Below are positions 46,215-64,000 of a stretch of DNA of 64,000 nucleotides, piece by piece. How positions within the stretch are numbered: position 1 is the stretch's first letter; the number at the start of each line of letters is the position of its first letter. The position numbers and the translations under genes are program-made. A model generated the notes under the pieces. That model made no database searches. It saw only the letters and a program-made list of their open reading frames with translations, and had not been told where the DNA came from. This DNA comes from Alnus glutinosa (lineage: Eukaryota > Streptophyta > Magnoliopsida > Fagales > Betulaceae): positions 26,748,628 to 26,812,627 of the forward strand of contig NC_084897.1 in the NCBI RefSeq assembly GCF_958979055.1. The letters are read 5' to 3'.

Positions 46215-46962
46215 GGGTTGTGTGTTTGTGTGTGGCACTGTGAGAGAGTAATAAGGGAAGTAAATGACTATGGGCAGAGATGCGTCTGAGAGTTTGTTGT
46301 AGCCTCCTGGCCCAGCTCTGAGAAAGCCCACCTTGGTTGTTTGTTTCTCTAGTGCAAATGGTCAGTTCTCAAATTTAAATGTACTCTAAATTGACATTAG
46401 TTTTTTGAACAATTGAACATTTAACAATGCATTTAAAAATTACATATTCTAATAACATGTAATAAATTGAAGTGTAAATTGAGTTGGAAAAAATTTCTTC
46501 CAAAGAAAACTGTCCTTTATTAAGACATTTTTTTTTTTTTTGAAAAGGCAAAAGGATGAAAAGAAGTAAAAAGATAGTTTGATTTTGGAAGTGTCCCGAA
46601 GCCAATAGCCGGTGGTCTTCACAAGACTTCAATTCTTTGAAGTTTTATGTACACGATTATTTGTTAGAGGTTGCACTTGAAGTCATAAAATCATGTGGAA
46701 GCAGGCTGAGATTTAAGACAAGGATTTTTGAAGCACTTATCTGTTAGTTTTTATATTATTTTCAATATCAATGGTACAAATCAAAATTTCTAAAAGGGAT
46801 AAAAGCTCCAGAATTCAGTGATAAGAAGCGTCTCAAATGTACAATATGATTTTTGAAAGAACTCAGCAGTGTCCAGCCGCAGCAGGTGGTCAGAAAAATC
46901 CCCCAATGAAGAGGTATAACCCACACCACTTTTGGTCTATACAAGCTGTCAGAAAATCTTGT
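46215..46962. other. spacer between uL11m and PP2C
   Basis: Holds the uL11m leader/promoter and the PP2C 3' UTR. No further gene is supported. Confidence 0.45.
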
Positions 46963-49859
46963 TCATGAACCATTCAAGACACCCTTGAGAAGATCCAGCC
47001 CTTCAGCTGATATACTCCTCCTCTTGTGGGATTTAGGAATTTCAATCTTAGGAGGTGGATCTGTGGAGAAACAGACCACGACAACTGTCAGATTATCGCA
47101 GGTGTTGCGTTGGAGTGCCTCCTTGACAAGTGCCCTTGAACACCTCTCAGGATCATTATGTGCCATTAGTTCCTTCCTCACCATTGTAACTGCACACTGG
47201 CTGCTCATCACATCCCACAAGCCATCACAACCCATTATCAGAAACTCATCTTCTTCTGCCAGGACAATCTCCTCCAGCTCTGGCTCAGAGCTTAACGGGC
47301 ACTTTGAACCTTTAGAGCCCTTTATATGCCAGTCTCCAAGAGCACGTGCCACTGATAGTTGACCATTGAGGTAGCCATCATAAATGACACCACCCAGTTT
47401 CTCAATTCTTAGTCTTTCAGAGGTGCAGTTGGGTTTGTGATCTTTGGACAGCTCAATTGCTCTTCCCCGTTTGCCTAACACAGCTCGAGAATCCCCGGCA
47501 TTAGCAATTAGCACGGTCCTGCAGCATTACAGTGTTAAACGAATGATTGCGATAAAGTAAACATCATTAAAGCAGAATAAATTCTTATCATACTGTGTTA
47601 ACTTCAATGATCAATCAGCCCCTGAACACATCAAGACCAATTTTACATGTAATAGTGATAGGTAGATGTGTACAGTTCCCAACCTTCCTGTGATTAAGGC
47701 AGTCAAAGCCGTGGTGCCGGAAGAATTATCAAGAGAAGCAGCATCTGCAAATGCATGATCAGCCTTCACAAAAGCACTCTTAACAGCCTTTCTTATGCCA
47801 GATGGAAAATGGGAGTCTTCAACAATATAGTTAAGTATATTCTTTCTGATGAATGAGGCAGCATCTACACCACCATGACCATCAAACACCTGTAGAAATG
47901 AAAAAAAATATATATATATATATCTCAGAAGACAATCTCAATCTGTGTAGAGTGTCGAGGAATTTTATATAGATGCTCCCTGTTGTGTAGGCCCTAAAAG
48001 GTTCGAAATGACCAACTTCTGGGTTTGCGGGTTTTATTGAATCATCGTGGTTGTAGTATGAATCAAAGATGATAAATATATGCTAAAAGTAGTCCAAGAA
48101 AGAGCCACCACTGGGCCTTATAGCCATGAGTTCAATCAATGGAAGGGAATTTGGGAGAGGGCAGGCATTCACCATCGCATAGCTTCAGTTGTCAATTTAT
48201 CAAGAAAAAGACAATGTCAAATAAACAGTCATGACAAGATGGTTAGTCTCATGCTGTTCGGCAAAAGAATGTGAGCATTGGCAAACCAGGATCCAAATGT
48301 GCCAGAGATAATTATTTAGATTTTTTTTGGATATATTACTAGGAAACTTATTCAACCATAATACTATTAACATGTTTCATCTATATAATTGATGTACACT
48401 TGTCTAACAGCAAGTTACAGACCCCGTAAAATGCACCAGGAGAAGAGAATTCTGCAGCTATGACAAGATGTTCATGAAGATTATCTACACAGATATACTC
48501 ATCCTCCATGTACTGTTTTGGCCCTTTCTCAGAACAGCTTCCAGAACGAAATATGGGTAAAAATCCAGATTTCTCATCTGATGGTGACTTCAAGCATATA
48601 ATACCAATATCTAAATCCTACAACAAATCAGCATAGGGAAATAATTAGTGAAAGTCTATCATGAAAAATATAGGTTATATTCCACCTAAGCCAATCTGAA
48701 TATATGTGCATGCATACACAGAGAAACACAAAATAGACAGAGAGCAGATCAAAGAGAGGACGATAGAAGACGTATTTGGGTTCTTGCTCCAGATTAAATA
48801 TAGGAGATTATGACATCAACTTCACCAAAGAATAGAATCTTATTTTTCCTAAGCACAGAATAATGGAATGTAATTTCTGCTAGAAATATCTGTAATGATC
48901 TGAATGGAATGCTATCTTCCAAAATTAGTGTTTCCACAACTTCTGCGAGAAACCAATTAGCAATTGCAGCATGCGCTTTGGGTCGAACTGTTCTGTTTTG
49001 CTAATTCGTAGAATGTAAGATTACTGATATGACTCAGTGGAGATCATATTAATAGGCTTATGCTCAAGACACCAGCTTATTTCTTTGAAACTGGCATCTC
49101 AAGAATGAAGGAAGCTATAACCAAAATAAGTAGAGGAGCATCAAGAACAACACTTTATTGGTGTTTCCATTATGACTACTTTCCTCAAATGCCAAATGAT
49201 CGAAGGGTTTTTTTTTTTCCTGTTAATTTATTATAAATCGGGTCGACACAATTAGATGGTGCTAGAAAGTGAATTTTCTTGAAACTACTCGCTAACCTGG
49301 ACCTCTCAACTTTTACAATGAGAACCCAATGTTCAACAGTCATTACAACATTATGGTTTATTTGGCGTTTTGGAATTGAAACTTAACACAATGATACGGA
49401 TAATGTGCCCATAACAACCCCTAATTTGTTCAAAATGTAAATCTGTCTAAAATATAACATTTTACTCCAATGATATCAATCTAGAAAACCCCCTATATCC
49501 ATCAGCGCGAACACATTTCCTTTCCCGATAAGCACATTGCAGAATTAGAAGCCATCCAACCTTGTAAATCCGCATACAAAGACATTGACCATCTTGCAGC
49601 ACGAATTCACATTCAGTATCAAGAAGCAAACTTGTAAGGACTATAAGTTTAAGCTAATAATTAAAAGGCATGCCCAATTCGCCGCAAAAGAAGACAAAAA
49701 ATGTGGATGATAGGGGGTTTTACTCACAGATTCAGCCAAAAAAGTAGAGCTGTTGCAATGCCGCATACCGGAGAAGTTTCTCGGGGGTTTCCCAGGATCC
49801 ATTTGGATCAAGTTTCCCAACGAATCATCATCGTTATTCAGATTCTCCATGGCAGACAT
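46963..49859 (-). CDS. PP2C-type protein phosphatase
   Basis: Metal-dependent serine/threonine phosphatase of the plant PP2C (PPM) family. Four coding exons (49728-49859, 48423-48617, 47684-47889, 46963-47518) give 362 residues. The start is the ATG at 49859 ([10 protein letters not shown]); the frame upstream has only TTG before a stop. Metal-binding motifs are present: YMEDEY in exon 2, VFDGHGG opening exon 3, then [35 protein letters not shown] and CDNLTVVVV. The phosphatase fold spans roughly residues 80-335; the C-terminal tail ([20 protein letters not shown]) is basic. Its sequence resembles the Arabidopsis PP2C27/PP2C49-type group, but I do not assign an orthologue. All introns are GT-AG. 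No catalytic residue is missing. Confidence 0.92.
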
Positions 49860-51476
49860 GCTAGTTCCCTTCAAGCACCCACCATCATTCCGTTTATCTG
49901 AGGCGAGAACTCAGTCCCTGGAGCCATTCTCGTTCCCAACCCATAAAGAACTCAACCCATTAATCACAGCCAAAAAGAAAAACAAGAAAGAGCTCAAAAA
50001 ATGTGACCTTAGCTGGACTCTAGATTTTCCCAAAAACCAACTCTTTCAAACTATACCCATTGCTCACAATTCACCTAAAAAATAATAATAAAAAAGGAAT
50101 CCCATTTTTAGACAAACCCCAATGGCCACACAGCACGAACCAGCTGTCCTCTTTCCCAACTGTAAAAGCACTCGATCCAAGAAAACTTTAGCCCGCCATT
50201 TCTCGGACTTTCCAAGGAACCAAACACATATTCATGCCCAGCTTTTCGATTCTCCAAAGAATGCAGATAAAAACTCACAAAACCCAGATGGAAGATATCA
50301 GTAATGAGCAAGAATCCAAAAGCTAAGGATAACAACTTTAAAGACAAAGCAAATGTATGTGAGAGATCTACGAGGCTGAAACCAAAGCATGGTAGTAGGG
50401 AAGGGAGGACCGTTAGAGAGTTAAGTGGGCGAGTGGCGATTCCAGGTTTCCCGGTCGCCATTGTAGCGGTTGAAAGAAAGGGAGACTGGGGTAGTGACAC
50501 GTGGGTAGCTCGCAGTTGACATGTGTACTGTTGACCGGCTGGCCTTCTGGAACCACGTACTTTGTTGGATTTGAATCTGTGCGCGCGTGTGGGGTGTCAT
50601 GACCGATTGACCGTAGGATTTTAACAATCCAGTCGAGATAAACAAATTGTTCGGTCTTCGGTGTGTGGTTACCGAACTGAACTAGAATATTTATTTATTT
50701 TTTATTTTTTCCTGGCAAATAATAGCTGCTTGTCTCTGACTAAAATTAAAATATATATAAAGACAATCATTTTTAATTATTTTTATATTTATTTTTAGAC
50801 AATTAAGTTTTAAATTCATTATTAAATTTGTGGGACTCAATTTATGTTCTACAAATCTAATTTTAAATTTAAAAATAAATAGAGGATAAATCTATATCAT
50901 TTCTCTGTATATAATAAACTTGTGAACAGAATTTGGCATATAAGGTTCATCACTATTTTAATTTTGTAAAAAACAGAACCCGTAGCTTCTGGAAGATTTC
51001 TAAAAGTAGAAAGGCGTATGGGGCCTAGTCGTGGGCTTGTTGGCCCAAAGACAATTTCAACCCAGGTCTAAGATCCGGAAGAAATCGTTCCCCTTTTAAA
51101 CGGCCCAAGCGGCAACAAATTCTATAATGAATGATCCCCCTTCGTTGGGCTAAACTAAAAGAGATAATATATAGATGGAACAACGGTCAAAACAAAAATG
51201 AGAGAGGACGTGGACGGTTATGATTGTAATGAGGATGATTAGTCCCCTCAATTGTCCTAAAATAGATGTTTTTCATATATTATTTTTGGACGCGTCCACG
51301 ATTAATATTGGTGCATGTGATTGTACAGTATCAAGACATGTACGTAGATCCACATTATACCTATTAACCATACAGAAATCACTAAATATCACATGTTAAT
51401 TGAAATCCAAAACCTATCCTACCAATACTCAGCATCAAAATTATAATAGTTAACTTATATATATATATATATAGTC
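49860..51476. other. PP2C promoter side and spacer
   Basis: The first 700 bases are likely PP2C leader and promoter. The open frame at 50108-50500 lacks a recognisable family. The remainder is AT-rich. Confidence 0.4.
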
Positions 51477-51478
51477 AT

Positions 51479-51940
51479 TACAAAAAACCGGCATTTTGTG
51501 ACGTTTTTTAAACATCACTATTCACAAAAAAAAAAAAAAAAGTAGCTAAATAGGTTGGTGTCATTTATTTGGCAACACTTGCTAAGTGTTGTGTGGGCAC
51601 ATGTCTGAAATATTTTTTAACGACGCTTCTTTAATAAGCGTCATAAATATATTTTTAAAGACGCTTCTTCCGTAAGTGTCATAAATTATAAATAATGTCG
51701 TTTTTATCTAAAGGACGCATTTTTTTGCGACGCTTACATAGTAAACGTCATTATTTTGTAACGGCAACGGTATAAACGACGTTAAAATTTTATGATGCTT
51801 ATGTATGAAATGTCATTATTTGGTGATGACTAATGTATAAAGGATGTTAAAATTTTATGACATTTTTTGTGTAAGTGTCACAAAATTATGTTGTTTACTC
51901 GGTAAACGTCATAAACATTCTACAAACTATTTTTTTTTTT
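51479..51940. mobile_element. CACTA-like relic
   Basis: Begins CATTACAAAAAACCGGCATT, close to the CACTACAARAAA start of En/Spm elements, and is followed by many copies of a subterminal motif around GACGCTT(C/A) and TAAGTGTCATAAA / TAAACGTCATAA in both orientations. Such clustered short motifs are typical of CACTA ends. The other terminus was not identified, so it may be truncated. Confidence 0.45.
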
Positions 51941-52100
51941 AAATAAAAAATAAAAACAAATTTGTTATCATATGAAATTTCTTCATTTTTTAAATCTGTT
52001 TTCACCTCATAAAACATCTGTAAAATAACTTAATCGAAAACAAAATATATGGACAAAATACTATATATCATTAGATTGTCAACAATGTAGTCATATATAT

Positions 52101-52745
52101 AGGGGTGGGCACGGGGCAGATCGGGATGGTTTTTCACCCTTTTTGGACCCACCCCGTACCCTTGCAGGTTGTGTAAATTGGACCCGTGACCCTCATTTTA
52201 TACGTGATACCCGTGGGGTGTGGGTATGTGCGGGGAGGGGACGTGCGGGGCGGGGGGGCGCGGGTTTGCCATTAGCAACAAAAACCAAGAATGAGATTGA
52301 ATATCTTTGGATTTGAGAGCAACAAGAAAAAAGCAAAGATTGACAAGAACTAAAATGGAGTAGATATGAGGGAGTGAGAGTAATATAAGCAACTGTTTTC
52401 AAGTGAAATGTAGTAGATTTGAGGGAAGCAGGAGACGGTTTGACTCAAACCTTGACCACCTCACGAACCTGTGGACCTCCAACAACCTTGACCACCCGGC
52501 TACGTTTGCAACGCTCGCCATGGACTTGGAGATCTTGAGAGGTTCATGAAGATTTAGAAGAAGGAGTATTACCGAAAGAAAAAATGAAAAATGAAGAGAA
52601 GAGGGGGAGTGCGGCGCTAGAAGAAAAGAAGGGAAAAAAATGAAGATGTGTTTAGGGAACGCTAGGGTTAAGTGGTTAGGGTATTTTTATTTTTTCTTTT
52701 CTTTTCTTTTCATGCGGTGCGGGCGTGGGTCGGGTCGGGTCAAAC
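52101..52745. mobile_element. hAT-like or other non-autonomous repeat
   Basis: Starts AGGGGTGGGCACGGGGCAGA after a TA repeat and ends near GCGGGCGTGGGTCGGGTCGG. G-rich ends of this type are common in degenerate hAT-like repeats. The interior encodes no recognisable protein, and target duplications were not seen. Confidence 0.35.
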
Positions 52746-54839
52746 AAAATGTTAGAGTCATCCATATAGTAGTCAAATAAATTAGTATTAGAAGTCAAAA
52801 CATTACAACTAGGATCGCACATCAAACTCAACATATATGGACAATATCTTGATCTCATATAACCATTGTAGGCGTTTTTGTCTGTGTTCTAAGGAATATT
52901 TTGGTTTTGATGTCTATGCATGGGTGGAACAAGTATAAACAAACAATCTTCAAATCTCTGTAGTTCATCTAATGAATATTGCTTCAAGCCCACAAAGAAA
53001 CGAGTAAACGGATAAGGGTAATTGCTTTCAGGTTTCATAAACAACAACTCAACAAGTACTACTTAAGCAAAATATACCTAAACCAAGAAGAGAACTGTAA
53101 AAGTGAATAAATAGACCAGAAGACAAATTTCATAACTTATCTGTTATCAAAAGCAAAGAAAGAAAACTCAGACACTGTAATTTTAATAAAACAGGAAGAA
53201 GCTCCCTTGCTTTCCTTTCTATTTATTTCTAGTTCCATGTGAGCAATGGCTATACATGCACGTACTAGAACAAGAGCAAAATTCAAACTTGTTGAGATCG
53301 AGAGGAGGGAATTAATTAATTAAGGGGTTGAATGAGTATTATTTCATCCCCCTCCACTTAACAATCTAAACCTAAAAGAGGGGTTGTTACATGTAATATC
53401 TCAATGACATCAACAAAGGTTAATCCTATCACACTTCACTTCTTTTGTGTTCTATACCAAGAAAAGTGCATATAAAGCATAAACCGGCCGTAATATATGA
53501 TACTACATCTCATAGTTAACAAGGCTATTTGTTGCAGATGGGGTTTACAGGATGAAACCCTTTGTAATTAATTCTTGTGTTTGTAAATTTCTGCAGTGGG
53601 TTTGAAAGTTATAGAATGGCCGGGAAAATTTCACTCAAATTTTATGCAGTGTTTGTTTACTTTTGTTTGTAAAAATGCAGGATTCGGCAGTTAAGTTTGT
53701 CTCTAGTGTTTGTAAAAGTTGGTTTGGTGTAGTTGGGCTGGTCCTGATTGTAGCCTAAATAGTAGAGATTTAGAGTTTGAGTTGAGCTATTGTTTTAAGC
53801 TAATTAAGTTCCAATTTTATATTGAGTTTGTTTGTACTCTGATTTGTTGGTTAGTAAAGTGAATCTTATTCATAGAAAAAAGAAAAGAAAAACAAAAACA
53901 AATGGTTTTTTAATTTGCATGTGAAAACAGAAGGCAGTTTTTTAGTCTAAGTTGGAGAAAATTCCCTCAAACTAGTTTGTCTTAACATACTGATAAAGAG
54001 TTTAGGGCTGGACATTTCCGTTCCTGTCATTCTACTCATTCCACCGCCCTTATGAAGGGAACCTTGGCCCATCCAAAGCCCTAAAACAGATTCAAGGAAG
54101 TTAGATGTAATCATAATCATTCTGGATAGCCACTCATGATCAACTTTGCAATTTCATCTTGTTTTCATAAACATAAAGCGAAGGAACAAAAAATGAATCA
54201 GAACGTACACTTCAACCAATGGACTAGCCTACTCTAGTGCTTTAATATAACATAAAATAGTAGATGATCAAATGACTAAAAAATTCCAAACATGAGGGGT
54301 ACTAGCAATATTAATTAATTTAAAGTTATAGTATCATTTACCTCTCTATAATCCCTCTTTTGGTGTCTTTTTGCCCAACTCTACCTTTTGAATTTGAACA
54401 AGTCACCTTGAGAGATTATTGGTTATCTTTATTTCATGATGATAAACCATAATGAGTTTGTCTTCTTATAAATTAAGAAAACCCCTCTTGCCTTTAATAA
54501 CTGATATTACGAGAAAAGCATGAGTTCATGGACCAGAAACATAATGTCTCTAGGCTCCGGGACAAGAAACATTCCCGGCCTGTTACTTCTGTCTCCATCA
54601 CCACATGTACTACAACTAAGACTTTTACACTCTAAGTCAGAATGATCTAACTTAAAAAATAGCTGTCGGAGCATTAACACCAAATCTTATCAGAATTACA
54701 TTTGAGCCTCTCTTACATTAACGCTCACTCTCAAATAAAAGAGGGTCGATCTAGCATCTAGCCAACATAAATTACAAACAGACTGTACCGGAAGAAACAA
54801 GAGGAATACACAATACAAAATAGAGAAAACAAATAAAAA
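52746..54839. other. gene-poor spacer
   Basis: No gene is supported on either strand. The stretch is AT-rich with ordinary composition and no long repeats that I could see. Confidence 0.4.
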
Positions 54840-55110
54840 AAGGCTGCCGGCAGTGAGACAGCGACGGATTCCGCTGGAGACGGCGGTGCGTGAAGAACAC
54901 GCGCCGTCACCTGTACCAACCAGTTGTAAATTGACTACCATAGACCTCATCCAACACCATGTATGACCAGAGAAGGCGGAGCGTGGCCGTCACGCGCGCT
55001 AACGAGCAAAAGGTTCTCTGGGGAGTGCAGGCCACGCGCATGGCACCGACGACCGACGTGGCCTGAGCTTTTGGTGACTGGAGCGGACGACGACAGGGAA
55101 CGCGGGTGAG
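54840..55110. other. GC-rich island without a recognised gene
   Basis: Marked GC enrichment against AT-rich flanks. The minus strand is open over 54907-55191 with a short hypothetical frame (IAFSRHSPLTRVPCRR, GAMRVACTPQRTFCSL) that I do not recognise. It could be a decayed gene fragment, an old insertion or an unannotated first exon. Confidence 0.35.
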
Positions 55111-56635
55111 GGGCGAGTGTCTTGAAAATGCAATGGAGTTGTGTAGATCTAGCTCCAAAGTTGAAGATAAAATTTGAAAAAACGAGGCCAAACAACCACC
55201 ATTTGGCAGGGGAATAAAAGCTTCAGAGCCCTAATGGCTGAAAGAAATCTAGCTTCCATTGAGAAAAACTCAAGGATAAAACAAAAATCTTAGTCCAAGA
55301 GGACTAAGGGACAAGACGATAGCCGGGGCCCGGCAATGACAATTTCTCCCTTCTTTTTTTTTTTTCATGCTTCTCTCTCTCTCTCACTAGACCAAAGCCT
55401 TTTTCCGGGGGCGAGAAAAAAAAGAGTTCTCGTCTTCTTATATTTGGTTCGTCAAAAAAGACATGCTATTGTCAAAAAGTTCCCTACATTTTCCACCACT
55501 TGTATGACTTCATTTCAACCAAACTTAAATGTGCATATCCAGCTTTGACACACCCTTTTAGTTTTATGGACAAATTTTAATTAAACTATCATCTTCTATC
55601 GCTAAATTTATTTTTTTGAATAAGTGCAGCTTGCATTTTCTCTTCTTATATACTGATGATCCATCCATCCCTACATTCTATATATGTTACAATATTAGTG
55701 AAAATAATTAGATATACTTTTCTATCTGTTAACTTCAAATTTTGAAACAAATCATGGTGATCTAAAATTGAAATTTGGCCAAGTAAATCAAATGTTCTCG
55801 CAACTCTTCACTGCTGTTCCCCGAGGATAACCAATTCGACAACATCTAAATCAACAGACAAATGATTTTAAATTAACAAATAAAGCATGTGATTTTCGTA
55901 GCTGATACTCTTCCTATCACATGTAAAACATAACAGTTTTGATTTATTCTCAAATATTAAATACCATTTCCTTCATTTCCCTCTTACCAATCTTCTAAAT
56001 CTCTAACAATCCAGAAACATAACCAATCTACCACACGCCAAAAACTCCACTTCAAAACTCTCTATAATTCCCATTTAGCCCCTAATTTCTTTTTTCTTTT
56101 CAAAGGAAATATAGTACTCTGACTATTCACGATTATGACTCAAAAATATCCCCATATATATATGGCTATGATATTTGATATTTGATCTTTGTTAACAAAA
56201 TTGCATTCGATAGTCAGTTATACGGGCATTTCCCTTTTCTTTCATTTTTATCTGATTGCCCAAAAAAAAAAAAAAATCGAGGCAAGAGCATATTAAAGGG
56301 CATATAATTCATATATATATATATATATATATTTTAAAACAAATATTCAAAAATACGTGTTTTAAGGATATATGCTCTCTAATTCAATTTGAACGAGAAT
56401 TTTATCTAAACATCAAAACGAGCAGTAATTATATATGGAGAAGAAGATTAAACTTTTCCATTAGTCCGTCAAAATAATACACCAACTGTCGGTATCCAAT
56501 GTCTTTATATTTGTTTGACTAATCCTTATTAATTAATTATGTTCATTTCAAAATTTTCAACTGTACGTCTTTAGATTTGTTTCATGGACTGGTTAGCAGC
56601 TCATGCATGACTCGATTAGTAGTTCATTCTCCAAT
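55111..56635. other. AT-rich spacer
   Basis: No gene is supported. A short (CT)n tract occurs at about 55373-55386 and a (TA)n tract at about 56313-56332. Confidence 0.4.
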
Positions 56636-58147
56636 TGACTCACTTGGACTGACCACGTGCAAGACACGCACAACTCATAGAAAATGGAGAAGAAGATTAT
56701 GAGCATGTTTGGTAACCCATCCTAATATTTCCAATTCCCATTTCACTTTTTTTTAAAAAATCAAATAAAAAACATTTCAACTTTTTTACACTTTTTACAT
56801 CACATCAATAATTTTTTATTACTATTCAAATAAAAGAATTCACTACAAAACAAAACTTTTTTACTTTTCTATAAAACATTCTCAAATTTTATATCACATC
56901 AATCATTCCATACTACTATTCAAATAAATATTCCAATTCCCATTTACTTACCAAACAACTTTATACTTTTCCATTAATCCGCCAATTGACTCGCGCGCTT
57001 GGAGTACTGACCACGTACAAGACATGCACAACTCATAGAAAATGGAGAAGAAGATTATGAGCATGTTTGGTAACCCATCCTAATATTTCCAATTCCCATT
57101 TCACATTTTTTTAAAAAATCAAATCAAAAACATTTCAACTTTTTTACACTTTTTACATCCCATCAATAATTTTTTATTACTATTTAAATAAAAAAACTCA
57201 CTACAAAACAAAACTTTTTTACTTTTCTATAAAACATTCTCAAATTTTATATCACATCAATCATTCCACACTACTATTCAAATAAATATTCCAATTCCCA
57301 TTTACTTACCAAACAACTTTATACTTTTCCATTAATCCGCCAATTGACTCGCGCGCTTGGAGTGCTGACCACGTACAAGACATGCACAACTCATAGAAAA
57401 TGGAGAAGAAGATTATACTTTTTCATTAGTCCGTCAAAATGATACCTGAGTCGGTCATATACACCAACTCTCATTAACCAATGTCATCAAGTTTGGAGGT
57501 GAGAAAGGAAGATGAGTAACAAAACTTTTTCACTTTTCTATAAAACATTCTCAAATTTTATATCACATCAATCATTCCATACTACTATTCAAATAAATAT
57601 TCCAATTCCCATTTACTTACCAAACAACTTTATACTTTTCCATTAATCCGCCAATTGACTCTCGCGCTTGGAGTACTGACCACGTACAAGACATGCACAA
57701 CTCATAGAAAATGGAGAAAAAGATTATACTTTTCCATTAGTCCGTCAAAATGATACCTGAGTCGGTCATATACACCAACTCTTGGTAACCAATGTCATCA
57801 AGTTTGGAGGTGAGAAAGGAAGATGAGTAACAAAACTTTTTCACTTTTCTATAAAACATTCTCAAATTTTATATCACATCAATCATTCCATATTACTATT
57901 CAAATAAATATTCCAATTCCCATTTACTTACCAAACAACTTTATACTTTTCCATTAGTCCGCCAATTGACTCGCGCGCTTGGAGTACTGACCACGTACAA
58001 GACACGCACAACTCATAGAAAATGGAGAAGAAGATTATACTTTTCCATTAGTCCGTCAAAATGATACTTGAGTCGGTCATATATATACACCAACTCTTGG
58101 TAACCAATGTCATCAAGTTTGGAGGTGAGAAAGGAAGATGAGTCGAA
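56636..58147. repeat. five-copy tandem array upstream of the glutamate receptor gene
   Basis: The phrase GACCACGT(A/G)CAAGACA(T/C)GCACAAC starts at 56651, 57009, 57367, 57678 and 57989. The spacings are 358, 358, 311 and 311 bases. The first two full units contain a segment with inverted GTTTGGTAA ... TTACCAAAC ends, which looks like a MITE carried inside the unit. The later units replace part of it with a segment around GATACCTGAGTCGGTCATAT. Copies are nearly identical, so amplification was recent. The array ends about 390 bases before the start codon of the receptor gene. Confidence 0.85.
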
Positions 58148-58536
58148 TTAATGGTCACAATTGTGTTGGAGTCCAGATCCACAGGATTCCCCTTTCCCTC
58201 CATCTCATCATGCTTGACCATAAAGATCTGCTACAACAAAATGAAAAGAGGCATATATATTATTTATAAGTCTAAGCAGTACTCAACGTCAACTTGGCAG
58301 CTTGTAAAGAAGTAGTTTTCAGAGGTACTTGTTTCTTGCATGCTTCAAAGAGTAACTTAAGTTTCAAGCATTTGCTTAATTCATGGCTTTATATATATAG
58401 ACAAATTTGTATATGCATGTCTCATGTCTGTGTATACGTGGGTGTCTGTGTTTTAACATATATACGTACCTTGGCTAATTTTCATCGTTTATGACTAGGT
58501 TATTTGGTGTCTTCGTAGTGCAAAAGCGCAGCCACC
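58148..58536 (+). promoter_or_regulatory. presumed receptor gene promoter and leader
   Basis: Single-copy DNA between the tandem array and the ATG at 58537. It contains TATATATTATTTATAAG (58252-58268) and TTATATATATAG (58389-58400), either of which could supply a TATA box. The start context CCACCATGA is favourable. Confidence 0.4.

Positions 58537-64000
<5,464 letters not shown>

Noticed and set aside
45876-46251. Plus-strand frames opposite uL11m
   Set aside because: They overlap the conserved uL11m frame and show no family of their own.
48080-48274. 64-residue frame within PP2C intron 2
   Set aside because: It lies entirely inside a well-supported intron on the opposite strand and resembles no family.
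50108-50500. 130-residue minus-strand frame upstream of PP2C
   Set aside because: Residues look like translated UTR or promoter sequence; no domain is recognised and the position fits the PP2C leader.

Overview
This is nuclear DNA from a flowering plant, most likely a woody eudicot. The genes are intron-rich with GT-AG introns, their products match plant families throughout, and the spacers are AT-rich and full of small DNA transposons. No bacterial-type operon, CRISPR array, rRNA or intact tRNA gene is visible. I cannot name the species.

Layout, left to right: a possible 3' end of an upstream gene (84-293); PIG-H (+, 1991-3977); VPS11 (+, 5110-9524); MLH3 (-, 25 coding exons, 20939 down to 11191); an uncharacterised Ala/Ser-rich protein (+, 24724-25899); an SRPK-type kinase (-, 35104-31949); an intronless AVT3-type vacuolar amino acid transporter (-, 39562-38276); mitochondrial ribosomal protein uL11m (-, 46214-45747); a PP2C phosphatase (-, 49859-46963); and the first three coding exons of a clade III glutamate receptor-like channel (+, 58537 to the window edge). 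Gene starts and splice sites were read by hand. All introns keep frame, and all are GT-AG except one GC-AG intron in MLH3.

The genes are not a pathway; they are a conserved neighbourhood. From memory, uL11m, SRPK, a 'PHD finger-like' protein, MLH3 and PIG-H are consecutive loci in Arabidopsis (about At4g35490 to At4g35530). Here the same five appear in one stretch with VPS11 and AVT3 interspersed.

The spacers and large introns hold a transposon record: a tRNA-derived SINE with a 10-bp target duplication; a 2.28-kb non-autonomous hAT element with an 8-bp duplication inside intron 1 of the glutamate receptor gene; older hAT relics, one carrying a nested 60-bp LINE tail with a 16-bp duplication; Mutator-like, PIF/Harbinger-like and other MITEs; two long-arm foldback elements; a CACTA-like relic; and a five-copy tandem array just upstream of the receptor gene. 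I found no clear LTR retroelement or viral fossil and no undescribed multi-gene system. The most interesting items are the 16-nt MLH3 microexon with a MITE beside it, the GC-AG intron, the nested insertions, the tandem array, and near-perfect hairpins of unexplained origin.
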